DNA of 64,000 bases from Marinomonas sp. SBI8L (GTDB taxonomy: Bacteria; Pseudomonadota; Gammaproteobacteria; Pseudomonadales; Marinomonadaceae). The notes under the pieces were generated by a model. The model made no database searches and was not told where the DNA came from. It saw only the letters and a list, made by a program, of their open reading frames with translations. Shown here piece after piece: positions 19,406 through 28,825 of the stretch. How positions within the stretch are numbered: position 1 is the first letter of the stretch; each line of letters begins with the position of its first letter. The position numbers were made by a program, and so were the translations under genes. The DNA is taken from NCBI RefSeq assembly GCF_001624705.1, contig NZ_JSEO01000010.1, positions 124,001 through 188,000 on the forward strand. Reading direction: 5' to 3'.

Positions 19406-21541
19406 TTAATTTCTGCGCCAAGTATGGAAGCGTTTTAACCATGACATCGTTTTTTCTGGAATGTGAGCTCGTTTCCACTCGCCTGCCGCATACTTGTTTG
19501 CTTCAGCCATAGTTGGGTAGATATGTATTGTTCCAAGTATCTTATTAAGTCCTAAGCCATACTTCATTGCTTGAACATATTCAGCGATAAGATCTCCGGC
19601 GTGGTTGCCGACAATTGTAACACCTAAAATTTTGTCTTTTCCTGGTACTGTGAGCACTTTCACAAAGCCATCTGTTTGACGATCTGCAATGGCTCGGTCT
19701 AGTTCCTCTAAATCAAATTTTACGATCTCATATGGGATTTCCTGTGCTTTGGCCTCATCTTCACTTAGTCCCACTCTTGCAACTTCTGGGTCGGTAAAGG
19801 TTGCCCAAGGAATAACACGATAGTCGACAGCAAACTTTTTAAGGCTACCGAATAAAGCGTTGACGGCCGCAAACCAAGCTTGATGGGCGGCAGTATGTGT
19901 AAATTGATAAGAGCCAATAACATCACCAACACCAAATATATTTGGAATATTTGTTCTTAAGTAATCATCGACTACTAATGCGCCGTTAGCTGTCGTTTCA
20001 ACACCTAACTCTTCAAGACCTAATCCTTTAGTGTTTGGCGTTCTACCAACAGAAATTAAAAGGTTATCAAAAGGAACTCTTACTATCTGGTCATTGTGTT
20101 TGCATAGTAGGATTTTTTCATTACCTTCAAGAATCACTTCACTTGCTTCATGTAAAGTTAATAGGTTAACGCCTTCATTTTTAAACTTATTTGTTACCCA
20201 TAATGATGCGTCATCATCCTCACGCGGTAGGATTCTTGGGCCTCTTTCAATCTGTGTTACCTCAGCACCTAAACGATTAAATGACTGGGTAAGCTCACTC
20301 CCAATAGGGCCTCCACCTAGGATAATAAGACGCCCTGGGTTTTCACGTATAGACCAAATAGTGTCACTAGTATGGTAGTTAACAAGTTCCAGTCCTTTTA
20401 TATTTGGGATGAAAGGTCTTGCACCCGTTGCTATTACGATATTTTTAGTTGTAATTACCTTGCCATCAATTTCAACTTCGTAAGGTGAGATTATTTTTGC
20501 TGTGGCAGCGATGCATTCGACCCCAAGACCTTCATAGCGCTCTACAGAGTCGTGTGGTTCAACCTGCTTGATAACCTTGTCTATGCCTTCAAACACTTGG
20601 TTAAAGTCGATAGTAACAGATTCTGTATTAACCCCTAGATGACTCGCATCTCTTACTTCTTGGGCTGCATGAGCAGAACGAATTAAAGCCTTACTTGGCA
20701 CGCAGCCGGTATTTAGGCAGTCACCACCCATTTTATGCTTTTCGATTAATGCTACTTTTGCTTTCACTGCAGCGCCGATATAAGTACTCACTAGACCGCC
20801 TGCACCTGCACCAATTGCGACTAAATTATAATCATATTTTTTTGGCTTTTTAAAATGGGCGAAGGCTTTGCGGGATTTAATTGCTTCAACAATTTTTTTA
20901 GCCGCAATCGGTAAAATACCTAATAGGGCAAATGACAAGAATAAATCAAAGGATAAAATGCCAGATAAACTGTCAATTTTAGCAAGTTGAGTGCCCGCAT
21001 TTACAAATACGGCAGTGCCAGCAAGCATGCCAATCTGACTAACAAGATAGAAAGTTTTTGTTTTTATCGTAGTCAAGCCCATTAATAGGTTAATAACAAA
21101 AAATGGGAAAGCAGGTACCAATCGCAATGTAAATAAATAGAAAGCACCGTCCTTTTCAATGCCTTTATTAAAGGCCCTTAATTGATTCGAGAATTTAGTT
21201 TGGACGGTGTCTTTAAATAGGTATCTTGATGCAAGAAAGGCTAGAGTGGCACCGATCGAACTTGCAAAAGAAGCAATGAGTAAACCTTGATATAAACCAA
21301 AGATAGCACCAGCAGCTAAGGTTAATATTGCTGCACCTGGTAAGGACAATGCTGTAATTAAAACATAAGACAAGAAGAAGCCTGCTGCAATGAGAAAGGC
21401 ATGCTCTTGCTTAAGTTGTGAAAAATAATCCTGTTGAGATTTTAGAGCATCAAGATTTAAATATTGTTGTATATCAAAAATAACGAAAACAGACACCATG
21501 ATGGCAAAGAGTAAGAGGATTAGAAGTTTGCTTTTTTTCAT
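19406..21541 (-). CDS. VTT/DedA membrane domain fused to a flavin disulfide oxidoreductase
   Basis: A 711-residue fusion. Residues 1-225 are a TVP38/TMEM64 (VTT) membrane domain with the LRLVPAFPFFVIN motif at 139-151. Residues 236-711 are a class I pyridine-nucleotide disulfide oxidoreductase: FAD fold VAIGAGAGGL at 241-250, redox-active C275 and C280 in GGDCLNTGCVPSK, NAD(P)H fold LIILGGGPIGSE, and C-terminal dimer domain. At the position of the lipoamide dehydrogenase active-site histidine (HxHPT) this protein has Tyr675 (HIYPT), as in mercuric reductase. No mercury-binding CC pairs or mer genes are present. A membrane-tethered electron-transfer role is inferred; substrate unknown. Confidence 0.88.
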   Translation of the reverse strand: MKKSKLLILLLFAIMVSVFVIFDIQQYLNLDALKSQQDYFSQLKQEHAFLIAAGFFLSYVLITALSLPGAAILTLAAGAIFGLYQGLLIASFASSIGATLAFLASRYLFKDTVQTKFSNQLRAFNKGIEKDGAFYLFTLRLVPAFPFFVINLLMGLTTIKTKTFYLVSQIGMLAGTAVFVNAGTQLAKIDSLSGILSFDLFLSFALLGILPIAAKKIVEAIKSRKAFAHFKKPKKYDYNLVAIGAGAGGLVSTYIGAAVKAKVALIEKHKMGGDCLNTGCVPSKALIRSAHAAQEVRDASHLGVNTESVTIDFNQVFEGIDKVIKQVEPHDSVERYEGLGVECIAATAKIISPYEVEIDGKVITTKNIVIATGARPFIPNIKGLELVNYHTSDTIWSIRENPGRLIILGGGPIGSELTQSFNRLGAEVTQIERGPRILPREDDDASLWVTNKFKNEGVNLLTLHEASEVILEGNEKILLCKHNDQIVRVPFDNLLISVGRTPNTKGLGLEELGVETTANGALVVDDYLRTNIPNIFGVGDVIGSYQFTHTAAHQAWFAAVNALFGSLKKFAVDYRVIPWATFTDPEVARVGLSEDEAKAQEIPYEIVKFDLEELDRAIADRQTDGFVKVLTVPGKDKILGVTIVGNHAGDLIAEYVQAMKYGLGLNKILGTIHIYPTMAEANKYAAGEWKRAHIPEKTMSWLKRFHTWRRN

Positions 21542-21780
21542 GTAGGTTCCTGAAAGTAATCAATGAGATATAGCGTAAATGCTGAGTGCAATTTTACATT
21601 TTTTTTACATACCCTTTATGACTATGGCAAAGTAAACAAGTTCAAATTATGTTTGTTAAAGCAAAATAAATTAACCTTTTCATCAAAATGAAACATAAAG
21701 AGCAAAAAGAATTTAAAAAATGGGTTGAAATTGTGCCTTATAAACCATAGGTTATTAGTAACAGCATTGAAAAGGAGCAA

Positions 21781-21807
21781 ATGGTAAGCAAAGTAAGTTT
21801 TAGTTAA
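21781..21807 (+). CDS. Possible 8-codon leader peptide upstream of hpf
   Basis: A short frame MVSKVSFS with a near-ideal ribosome site (AAAAGGAG, 5 nt before the ATG), ending 22 nt before the hpf start. The strength of the site next to so short a frame makes a regulatory upstream ORF conceivable. There is no other evidence. Confidence 0.25.
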   Translation: MVSKVSFS

Positions 21808-21829
21808 ATAGAAAAAGGAAATAGATTAT

Positions 21830-22228
21830 ATGTATACACTTAATATCAGTGGTCACCATGTAACATCAGGCCAAGAAGTCCAATCTCTAGTTAAAGATAA
21901 GATGGATAGTTTAAGTAAAATTAATCATCAAATTACGACAATTAAAGTCATACTCAATTCCGAAAAACATGAAACAAATAAACTAATTGTTGAAGCCAGC
22001 GTTCATATTCCTGGCCATGACCTATTTGCTACCGTTAAAACAGATAAACAAATTAGCCCAGCACTAGATATGTTGGTTGCAAAGCTAGAAAAACAACTTA
22101 CCAAATACAAAGCCAGACACAGTGTCGGTAAAGTACATAAAAGCAATGCCAAAGATCACGAGTCATTATTTGAACGTGAATATCAAGCAGAATTTAACGA
22201 ACTTGTTGAGAGGGAAGTGCTTCAATAA
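21830..22228 (+). CDS. hpf: Ribosome hibernation-promoting factor (HPF/RaiA family)
   Basis: A 132-residue cytoplasmic protein that binds the 30S decoding region in stationary phase or stress and keeps ribosomes inactive. MYTLNISGHHV at the start and the VEASVHIPGHDLFATVKTDK block (about 54-73) are the core HPF/YfiA fold. The acidic, glutamate-rich tail beyond residue 105 makes it longer than E. coli Hpf (95) or RaiA (113), but it lacks the long dimerisation domain of long-form HPF. It is not in the usual rpoN operon here. Its terminator has been interrupted by an IS. Confidence 0.88.
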   Translation: MYTLNISGHHVTSGQEVQSLVKDKMDSLSKINHQITTIKVILNSEKHETNKLIVEASVHIPGHDLFATVKTDKQISPALDMLVAKLEKQLTKYKARHSVGKVHKSNAKDHESLFEREYQAEFNELVEREVLQ

Positions 22229-22245
22229 GCTTCTGTAAAAAAGTG

Positions 22246-22251
22246 AAAGCC
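22246..22251 (+). repeat. Target-site duplication, left copy
   Basis: AAAGCC next to the left end of the IS, repeated at 23812-23817 after the right end. Joining the flanks restores the stem of the hpf/argH terminator. Confidence 0.6.
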
Positions 22252-22269
22252 CCAGACTGCTGACAAAGT

Positions 22270-22296
22270 CCTCGCCAACCTAGGCGGGGATTTTTT
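22270..22296 (+). terminator. Terminator inside the left end of the IS
   Basis: Seven-bp stem (CCTCGCC with GGCGGGG, one wobble) followed by six T residues, just before the transposase start at 22307. Blocks read-through from hpf into the transposase. Confidence 0.75.
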
Positions 22297-22306
22297 ATAA
22301 TAAGCC

Positions 22307-22879
22307 ATGCTTAATTCTCGCCCCCAAACTCAGTCTTCTCTTGAGTTCGTTTGTATTGACGAGCTTGTTCCTAAAGATCATTTGCTTCGCAAGATAGATA
22401 AGCAAATCGATTTTTCATTTATTCATGACTTAGTAAAAGATCTTTACTGTCCAGATAATGGTCGTCCTGCACTTGATCCTACTCTCATGTTTAAACTCTT
22501 ACTGCTTGGTTATTTGTTTGGTGTTCGAAGCGAACGCCAGCTTATACGTGAAGCGCAAGTCAATGTAGCCTATCGCTGGTTCCTCGGTTTAGGGCTCACC
22601 GATAAGTTACCTGATGCTTCTACGCTAAGCCAAAACCGCCGCAGACGTTTTAATGATTCGGATGTTTATCAGCAAATTTTTGATGAGATTGTGCTTCAAG
22701 CTATGCGCAAGAAGCTCGTATCTGGCACGGTGCTTTACACCGACTCAACTCATATCAAAGCTAATGCAAATAAAAATAAACATCTTAAAGTGACAGTAAA
22801 AGAAGAACGACAAGCTTACTTCGATCAACTCGACGACGATGTTAAAACAGAGCGAGCCCGCTTAGGAAAAAAGCCTTAG
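22307..22879 (+). CDS. IS1182-family transposase, N-terminal part
   Basis: 190 residues with the hallmark IS1182 beginning: IDELVPKDHLLRKIDKQIDF, the NGRPALDPTLMFKLLLLGYLFG segment, and PDASTLSQNRRRRF. The first catalytic aspartate is in LYTDSTHIKANANK (near 145). The frame ends at TAG 22877-22879 directly after the run A-AAA-AAG. The remainder of the enzyme continues in the -1 frame. Confidence 0.88.
   Translation: MLNSRPQTQSSLEFVCIDELVPKDHLLRKIDKQIDFSFIHDLVKDLYCPDNGRPALDPTLMFKLLLLGYLFGVRSERQLIREAQVNVAYRWFLGLGLTDKLPDASTLSQNRRRRFNDSDVYQQIFDEIVLQAMRKKLVSGTVLYTDSTHIKANANKNKHLKVTVKEERQAYFDQLDDDVKTERARLGKKP
22867..22873 (+). other. A AAA AAG slippery heptamer (candidate -1 frameshift site)
   Basis: The heptamer is phased exactly as X-XXY-YYZ relative to the upstream transposase frame (GGA AAA AAG) and the stop codon follows one codon later. 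Slipping back one base joins the two halves of the transposase without loss. It may be a programmed site or simply a single-base indel in a homopolymer. Confidence 0.5.
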
Positions 22880-23649
22880 AGTCATCCAAAAAGGCGCAAC
22901 CTGAAAAAACGATCAAACAAAGCACAACCGACCCTGATAGTGGCTACATGGTGCGAGATCAAAAACCTAAAGGCTTTTTCTATCTCGATCACCGTACTGT
23001 TGATAGTAAAGTCAACATCATCACGGATGTGCATGTTACATCGGGAAATGTACATGATGCGCGCCCTTATATGGCAAGATTAAAACGACAGGAGGATCGG
23101 TTTGGTTTTGATGTGCAAGCCGTTGGACTCGATGCAGGCTATAACACAGCAGCGCTATGCAAGCAGCTGGAAGATAAAGGGATCTTCCCTGCGATCGCTT
23201 ATCGCCGCTTAAATCATAAAGCAGGCATGTTCTATAAAAAGGATTATCAATACGATCCTGACACGAATACCTATCAATGCCCACAGGGCCAATCTCTTAT
23301 CTATAAAACAACGACAAGAGAAGGGTATCGCCATTATCAATCTAACTCGGCGGAATGTGTCGCATGCCCAACGCTGAAGCAGTGTACGAAGAACGCGAAA
23401 TATGTCAAAACAATCACACGTCATCTCTGGCAAGACAGCAAAGAGAGAGCGAATTTAAAACGTCTGAGTGAACGCGGTAAGAGAATTTATAAACGACGAA
23501 AAGAAACAGTAGAACGCAGTTTTGCCGATGCAAAAGAGCTGCATGGTTATCGTTATGCACGCTTCAGGGGTCAGCCTAAGGTCCAAGCTCAAGCATTAAT
23601 GACAGCCGCAGCGCAAAACATAAAGAAAATAGCCATGCTAACGGGCTAG
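22868..23649 (+). CDS. IS1182-family transposase, C-terminal part (-1 frame)
   Basis: Continues the transposase from the slippage site; an internal ATG at 22948 gives 233 residues. It contains the second catalytic aspartate in VGLDAGYNT, a four-cysteine zinc-ribbon-like segment (CPQGQ, CVACPTLKQC) and the catalytic glutamate in KETVERSFADAKELHG. Full length after frameshift would be about 447 residues, normal for the family, so the element may still be functional. Confidence 0.85.
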
Positions 23650-23772
23650 AAAGAGAAAAGACTTGATAATGACCATGACGGCATCATTTTGCGTTTTATA
23701 AGCGTAATAGAAAGGCAAGTAAGTACATTAAAAGGGAAATAATTTAAATAGAGAGAAAAGGTTTCAAAATAA

Positions 23773-23799
23773 CAAACCCCAGATTTTAACTGGGGTTTG
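23773..23799. terminator. Hairpin at the right end of the IS
   Basis: Nine-bp perfect stem (CAAACCCCA with TGGGGTTTG, 9-nt loop) overlapping the right terminal inverted repeat. Confidence 0.6.
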
Positions 23800-23810
23800 T
23801 CACTAATCTG

Positions 23811-23836
23811 AAAAGCCAAACATAAGTTTGGCTTTT
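23811..23836. terminator. Bidirectional terminator of hpf and argH, split by the IS
   Basis: Eleven-bp perfect stem (AAAAGCCAAAC with GTTTGGCTTTT, 4-nt loop). The left arm contains the right copy of the duplicated AAAGCC; a copy of the same six bases precedes the IS. The IS therefore landed in the terminator stem and target duplication preserved a working hairpin on the argH side. Confidence 0.85.
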
Positions 23837-23899
23837 CAAGTAACCTACCTTCTTGTCCTAATTAGGGATTAAGAAGCACGAGTTTATTAGAACTTATTA

Positions 23900-25300
23900 T
23901 TAACGCTTAGCGATTTCAGCTTGAGCGCGGGCAACTGCAGCACGTACTTGAGCAGGTGCAGTTCCACCGATATGATCACGAGCTGCCACAGAACCTTCTA
24001 GTGTTAATACATCAAATACATCTGCTTTGATCATGCCACCAAAACCTTGCAGCTCTTCTAATGTCATCTCAGAAAGGTCACGACCTTGTTCAACACCAAA
24101 ACCTACCGCCTTACCAACAATCTCATGGGCATCACGGAAAGCAACACCTTGCCCTACTAAATAGTCAGCTAAATCAGTTGCAGTTGAGAAACCACGACGA
24201 GCTGCTTCATACATATGGTCTTTACGAGATTCGATTGCAGGAATCATATCAGCGAAAGAGCGTAGTGAACCTTTTAAGGTATCAACCGTATCAAACAACG
24301 GCTCTTTATCTTCTTGGTTATCCTTGTTGTAAGCCAAACATTGTGACTTCATCAAGGTTAATAAGCTCATAAGATGGCCATAAACTCGACCTGTTTTACC
24401 ACGTACCAGCTCTGGAACATCTGGGTTTTTCTTCTGCGGCATAATAGAAGAGCCGGTACAGAAACGATCTGGTAGGTAGATAAAATTAAATTGAGCCGAT
24501 ACCCAAAGTACCATTTCTTCTGCCCAACGGGACATATGCATCATGATAATAGCTGCAGTTGAGGTGAACTCAATTGCAAAATCTCTATCACTGACTGAAT
24601 CAAGCGAGTTATAAGTAGGACGCTCAAAGCCTAAAAGTTCAGCAGTCATATTACGGTCAATTGGGTAGGTTGTTCCTGCTAGTGCAGCCGCGCCCAGTGG
24701 TAAGATATTAATACGCTTACGACAATCTAAAAGACGCTCATAGTCTCGCTGAACCATTTCATTCCAAGCCATGAGGTGATGGCCGAAAGTAACAGGTTGC
24801 GCAGTTTGCAAATGAGTAAAGCCAGGCATTATGGTGTCTGCTTCTTTTTCTGCAAGGCTTAAAATACCTTGTTGTAAACGCGTTAGTTCTTCTAAAAGGA
24901 AGTCCACTTCATCACGCATGTAAAGGCGTATATCTGTAGCAACTTGGTCATTACGTGAACGGCCTGTATGCAGTTTCTTACCTGTAATACCAATTTTTTG
25001 TGTTAAGCGAGCTTCAATGTTCATATGTACATCTTCAAGCTCAACCGACCAATTGAATTCGCCTTTTTCAATTTCTTCTTTAATTTCAGCTAAACCTTGG
25101 ATGATCTGGTCACGTTCTGCGTCAGTTAGTACACCCACACTGGCTAACATTTTCGCATGAGCAACAGAACCTTGAATATCTTGAGCAGCCATACGCTGAT
25201 CAAATTCAACCGATGCCGTAAAACGTGCTACAAACGCATCAACAGGCTCAGAGAAACGCCCACCCCATTGCTGGTTAGTGGCTTTATTCGTGTCAGTCAT
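23900..25300 (-). CDS. argH: Argininosuccinate lyase
   Basis: Last step of arginine synthesis: cleaves argininosuccinate to arginine and fumarate. 466 residues, normal length. Family blocks are WGGRFSEP near 13, [12 protein letters not shown] near 111, [15 protein letters not shown] [15 protein letters not shown] near 158, and the superfamily signature [12 protein letters not shown] near 284, which carries the catalytic serine loop. Transcribed away from hemC with a 168-bp (to the hemC ATG at 25469) shared promoter region, an arrangement also seen in pseudomonads. Confidence 0.98.
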   Translation of the reverse strand: MTDTNKATNQQWGGRFSEPVDAFVARFTASVEFDQRMAAQDIQGSVAHAKMLASVGVLTDAERDQIIQGLAEIKEEIEKGEFNWSVELEDVHMNIEARLTQKIGITGKKLHTGRSRNDQVATDIRLYMRDEVDFLLEELTRLQQGILSLAEKEADTIMPGFTHLQTAQPVTFGHHLMAWNEMVQRDYERLLDCRKRINILPLGAAALAGTTYPIDRNMTAELLGFERPTYNSLDSVSDRDFAIEFTSTAAIIMMHMSRWAEEMVLWVSAQFNFIYLPDRFCTGSSIMPQKKNPDVPELVRGKTGRVYGHLMSLLTLMKSQCLAYNKDNQEDKEPLFDTVDTLKGSLRSFADMIPAIESRKDHMYEAARRGFSTATDLADYLVGQGVAFRDAHEIVGKAVGFGVEQGRDLSEMTLEELQGFGGMIKADVFDVLTLEGSVAARDHIGGTAPAQVRAAVARAQAEIAKR

Positions 25301-25483
25301 TTATTCCTTCCCACATAGTAATTTAAGGCTAGCTTTAAAGACTGCAAGATTACCTGATCCAAGACCACATATAAAGCACCATAAGGATGACGCTTAGACG
25401 CATTCTTAGTATCATGGTCGCAATTTAGTTAGAGGTTTTTTAAATCTTCTAACATTCATTCTCTATCAATGTCAGGATGCCTA

Positions 25484-26410
25484 GTGAAAGATAAAATCAT
25501 CATCGCCACCCGTGAAAGCCAGCTAGCCCTTTGGCAAGCTAATAATGTTAAAAACTCCCTAGAAGCACTTTACCCAGATACACAGGTTGAGTTACTTGGC
25601 ATGACGACCAAAGGTGACCAAATATTAAACTCACCGCTTTCTAAAATTGGCGGTAAAGGCCTGTTTGTAAAAGAACTAGAGCATGCGCTATTAGAAGGCC
25701 GCGCCGATATCGCAGTGCATTCAATGAAAGACGTACCTATGGCCTTCCCTGAAGGTTTAGGTCTTGCTGTTATTTGTGAGCGAGAAGACCCAACTGATGC
25801 GTTTGTTTCTAACAAATACGATAACCTTGCATCATTACCTCAAGGTGCCGTTGTGGGTACTTCAAGTTTACGCCGTTCATCTCAACTTGCCCTCGCTCGT
25901 CCTGACCTTGTAATAAAGGACCTAAGAGGTAACGTTAATACGCGCTTACGTAAACTGGATAATGAAGAATATGATGCAATCATATTAGCCACAGCAGGTC
26001 TAATGCGTCTTGAAATGACAGATCGCATTAAAGAACGTATCTCTGACCTAGACAGCTTACCTGCAGGCGGACAAGGTGCAATGGGGATCGAGTGCCGTAG
26101 CGATGATGCTGACATGATCAAACATCTTGCGCCACTACAACACCAAGAGACCTATTACCGAGTAACTGCAGAGCGTGCAGTTAACGAGAGACTAAATGGC
26201 GGTTGCCAAGCACCTATAGCTGCTTTTGCACTACTTGAAGGTGATGAGTTGTATTTAAGAGGGCTTGTGGGCTCTGTTGACGGGTCTGTGATTTTACGTG
26301 ATGAGATACGTGGATCTAAAAATGATGCTCATGCACTGGGTGTTCAACTAGCTGAAAAGCTAATCGCAGCAGGCGCAGACAAGCTACTTGCAGAGATTAA
26401 TAAAGACTAA
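25484..26410 (+). CDS. hemC: Porphobilinogen deaminase (hydroxymethylbilane synthase)
   Basis: Condenses four porphobilinogens into hydroxymethylbilane in heme synthesis. The cofactor-attachment cysteine is in [10 protein letters not shown] (C241 from this start). Other blocks: [12 protein letters not shown] at the N-terminus, HSMKDVP, and [10 protein letters not shown] with [10 protein letters not shown] longer frame starts at ATG 25469 but has no ribosome site; the GTG at 25484 has AGGA with a 7-nt spacer and yields the usual N-terminus, so it is preferred (308 residues). First gene of hemC-hemD-hemX-hemY. Confidence 0.95.
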   Translation: MKDKIIIATRESQLALWQANNVKNSLEALYPDTQVELLGMTTKGDQILNSPLSKIGGKGLFVKELEHALLEGRADIAVHSMKDVPMAFPEGLGLAVICEREDPTDAFVSNKYDNLASLPQGAVVGTSSLRRSSQLALARPDLVIKDLRGNVNTRLRKLDNEEYDAIILATAGLMRLEMTDRIKERISDLDSLPAGGQGAMGIECRSDDADMIKHLAPLQHQETYYRVTAERAVNERLNGGCQAPIAAFALLEGDELYLRGLVGSVDGSVILRDEIRGSKNDAHALGVQLAEKLIAAGADKLLAEINKD

Positions 26411-26430
26411 GCGATATTTTGTTCTAACTA

Positions 26431-26463
26431 AATGGGGGAATTGGCAAAGCCGATTACCCCATT
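26431..26463 (+). other. Stem-loop in the hemC-hemD spacer
   Basis: Two stacked 7-bp stems (AATGGGG/CCCCATT and AATTGGC/GCCGATT, the latter with one U-G pair) separated by a G/A mismatch, with an AAA loop, lying between the hemC stop and the hemD start. There is no T-run, so it is more likely an mRNA stability or processing structure than a terminator. Confidence 0.55.
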
Positions 26464-26482
26464 GATATATTAAAGGCATTCG

Positions 26483-27244
26483 ATGCAACTATCTGGCAAA
26501 CACATTTTAATTACACGTCCTCAGCCTGAGAACCAAGTTAGTTGTGAGCGATTTCAACAATGGGGTGCAACCCCCTTCCCCTTACCCATGATGGAAATTT
26601 CGGCTTTAACAGATCAAAAAGCCTATATTCAATCTCAAATTTTCGATCTAGACCTTTACGACAAAGTCATTTTTATCAGCAAGAACGCAGTACGTCACGG
26701 AGTTGAATGGATAGAAGACTGTTGGCCCATGCTACCCGTTGGCATTACTTGGATAGGGATAGGGAAAGGCACGAGCCATTTTTTAAATGAGCTTGGACAT
26801 GATTTAGGCATTCAAGCCTTAGCAATGGACCAATCAGGCCATACTTCGGAAAAGCTGCTCAACCAAGCCTGCATGCAAGAGGTTACAGGGCAAAAAATAT
26901 TGATCATGGCTGGCGAAGGTGGCCGCAGTAAATTAGAGACAAGTTTGATTGAACGCGGTGCCCAAGTAAACCATCTCCCCCTCTATTCTCGAAATAAGAT
27001 TGACTATAAAGCAGAACAGGTTGCCGAGGCCGAAAGCTGTGAAGTAATATTGATTACAAGTGGTGAAGGGCTAGAAAATCTAGTTGATACCCTCTCCCAA
27101 CATGATACAAACTGGTTTAATAAGCTGATACTCACGCCTAGCCAAAGAGTGACGGATATTGCTCTGCAACTTGGTTGGAAAAATGCCGTTAATGCAAATG
27201 GTGCCGATGACGACAGCTTATACGCCACCCTAACTCAGTTATAG
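26483..27244 (+). CDS. hemD: Uroporphyrinogen-III synthase
   Basis: Closes hydroxymethylbilane with inversion of ring D to give uroporphyrinogen III. 253 residues, typical. The family is divergent, but ILITRPQPENQVS at the N-terminus, FISKNAVRHG near 65, ILIMAGEGGRSKLE near 137 and LPLYSRNKI in the second lobe are recognisable. It is placed between hemC and hemX as in most gammaproteobacteria; hemX begins 9 bp downstream. Confidence 0.93.
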   Translation: MQLSGKHILITRPQPENQVSCERFQQWGATPFPLPMMEISALTDQKAYIQSQIFDLDLYDKVIFISKNAVRHGVEWIEDCWPMLPVGITWIGIGKGTSHFLNELGHDLGIQALAMDQSGHTSEKLLNQACMQEVTGQKILIMAGEGGRSKLETSLIERGAQVNHLPLYSRNKIDYKAEQVAEAESCEVILITSGEGLENLVDTLSQHDTNWFNKLILTPSQRVTDIALQLGWKNAVNANGADDDSLYATLTQL

Positions 27245-27253
27245 GATTCATAG

Positions 27254-28825
27254 ATGGCCGACCAAATCGAACACAAAGAAAAAAGTGCAGAAGATAAAGA
27301 AACGCAATTAGACCAAGATTCGTCAGCCACAACCAGTCAAACACAAAACCAAGACACCAATATGACGCCCAATAATCAAACACCTACCAGCACATCAAAC
27401 AATGCTAAAAATGGCCTTATTTATGCCACCCTTTTACTCAGTGTGGGTGCTTTTGGTTTAAGTGGTTGGCAGTTCTATCAAGCAGAATTACAAGAATACG
27501 ACACCAAACTTGCTCGTATTAGTCAAAGCAATGCCAAACTAGAAACCATTCTGGCACAACAAACCCAAGCGGTGGCACAGGTTGCGCCAATTCAATCGTC
27601 TTTAAGCAAAGTTATTCCGGCGTTAAAAAAACTGGAAACTGATGGTCAGAATATTCAGGAGAATAGCGCTAAGCTAGGCTCTGAGATCACCTCAGTCAGA
27701 AAACAACTTAGCCGCTTAAAAAACACCAGCAAAGAAGACTGGAAGTTAGCTGAAGCAGAATATTTAGTACGTCTAGCAAATCAGCGCCTATTAATGGAAA
27801 AAGACATTAGTGGCGCAGAGCAATTATTAGTAAGTGCAGATACCATACTTGCAGAAATGAAAGACCCTATTCTTTTTGATACAAGACGGGCACTTGCTAA
27901 AGACATTCAAGCTCTCAAATCAACTCGCTCTTTCGATTTAGAAGGGGTTTACTTGCAGTTAGATGCACTTTCTTCCTTGGTAAATAGCCTACCTCAAAAA
28001 GAACCGAGCAAGCTTTTTAGCCAAAATACGGAGAAAGCAACACCTGAAGACATAAATGAAACAGGTGAAGTCAGCTATGCAAAAGCATTAGCGCAGGACA
28101 TTTGGCAAACTCTTAGGTCTTTAGTTGTCATTAATTACAACAGCAAACCTATTAAGCCATTATTACCCCCCACAGAATATCAGCAACTTATTACTGGTAT
28201 TCAGTTACAAGTCAATGTAGCTCAACTTGCGTTAATGAAGCAGGAAAGCAGTGTTTACCAGATCGCACTTGAACATATTGCCAATGCGGTTAATGAGCAC
28301 TTTGATATTGATTCAGCAGCGGTATCAGGTTATCTCACCAGTTTAACTGCATTACAACAAATCAATGTGTCACCTGAATTACCTTTACCTCGCGGTTCTT
28401 TAGCAAGCATGAAAGATTTGATGCAAAACTGGAATGGCACGGGGAAAAACAATAGACAGGCAATTCAAGCGCCTGCAGAAACATTAGGCATAACACAAGA
28501 GCAAGACATAGTCGCTAAACCACAAGCTCAGGACGTACCAGAGTTAATTAAAGTCGTCCCTAAAAGCGCAGAGGCTGTAGCAGGATCGCAAGTCGAAGAG
28601 CAAAACGTGGTTGCAACAAAAGCAGAAGAGCTCACTCCTGAGCCTGATACACAAACACCTTCAGTCGATGTTCAAACAGAACAGACCACTAATCAGCAAA
28701 TACCTGGCTCTTCAGAAACTAGTGCTTCAGAGACAAGTGCTACAGAGCAAACTGCAACAGAAGCAGAGACAGAAGAAGCGACTATCCAAGCACCCGCTAC
28801 CTCTGAACAGGAGACTAGCCTATGA
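27254..28825 (+). CDS. hemX: HemX-like membrane protein
   Basis: 523 residues, a single-pass inner-membrane protein of the HemX family, historically called uroporphyrinogen-III C-methyltransferase although it lacks a methyltransferase fold. Residues 1-50 are a polar Gln/Thr-rich cytoplasmic head, the membrane helix lies at about 56-75 (LIYATLLLSVGAFGLSGWQF), then a coiled coil (80-165) and a helical domain. The last ~130 residues are a low-complexity Glu/Thr/Ser/Gln tail that makes it longer than E. coli HemX (about 390). It overlaps hemY by 4 bp (ATGA). Confidence 0.9.
   Translation: MADQIEHKEKSAEDKETQLDQDSSATTSQTQNQDTNMTPNNQTPTSTSNNAKNGLIYATLLLSVGAFGLSGWQFYQAELQEYDTKLARISQSNAKLETILAQQTQAVAQVAPIQSSLSKVIPALKKLETDGQNIQENSAKLGSEITSVRKQLSRLKNTSKEDWKLAEAEYLVRLANQRLLMEKDISGAEQLLVSADTILAEMKDPILFDTRRALAKDIQALKSTRSFDLEGVYLQLDALSSLVNSLPQKEPSKLFSQNTEKATPEDINETGEVSYAKALAQDIWQTLRSLVVINYNSKPIKPLLPPTEYQQLITGIQLQVNVAQLALMKQESSVYQIALEHIANAVNEHFDIDSAAVSGYLTSLTALQQINVSPELPLPRGSLASMKDLMQNWNGTGKNNRQAIQAPAETLGITQEQDIVAKPQAQDVPELIKVVPKSAEAVAGSQVEEQNVVATKAEELTPEPDTQTPSVDVQTEQTTNQQIPGSSETSASETSATEQTATEAETEEATIQAPATSEQETSL

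Larger units (their letters stand above)
22252..23811 (+). mobile_element. IS1182-family insertion sequence
   Basis: About 1.56 kb. Imperfect terminal inverted repeats are CAGACTGCTGACAAAGTCC (22253-22271) and the complement of 23792-23810 (CAGATTAGTGACAAACCCC), 14 of 19 identical. A 6-bp direct repeat AAAGCC flanks the element. Each end carries a terminator-like hairpin that would shield the transposase from outside transcription. The transposase is read in two frames separated by one frameshift. Boundaries are accurate to one or two bases. Confidence 0.85.

Noticed and set aside
19406-21541. Mercuric reductase
   Set aside because: The reductase domain has the MerA-like Tyr, but it lacks the N-terminal GMTCxxC domain and the C-terminal cysteine pair, and no mer genes are nearby.
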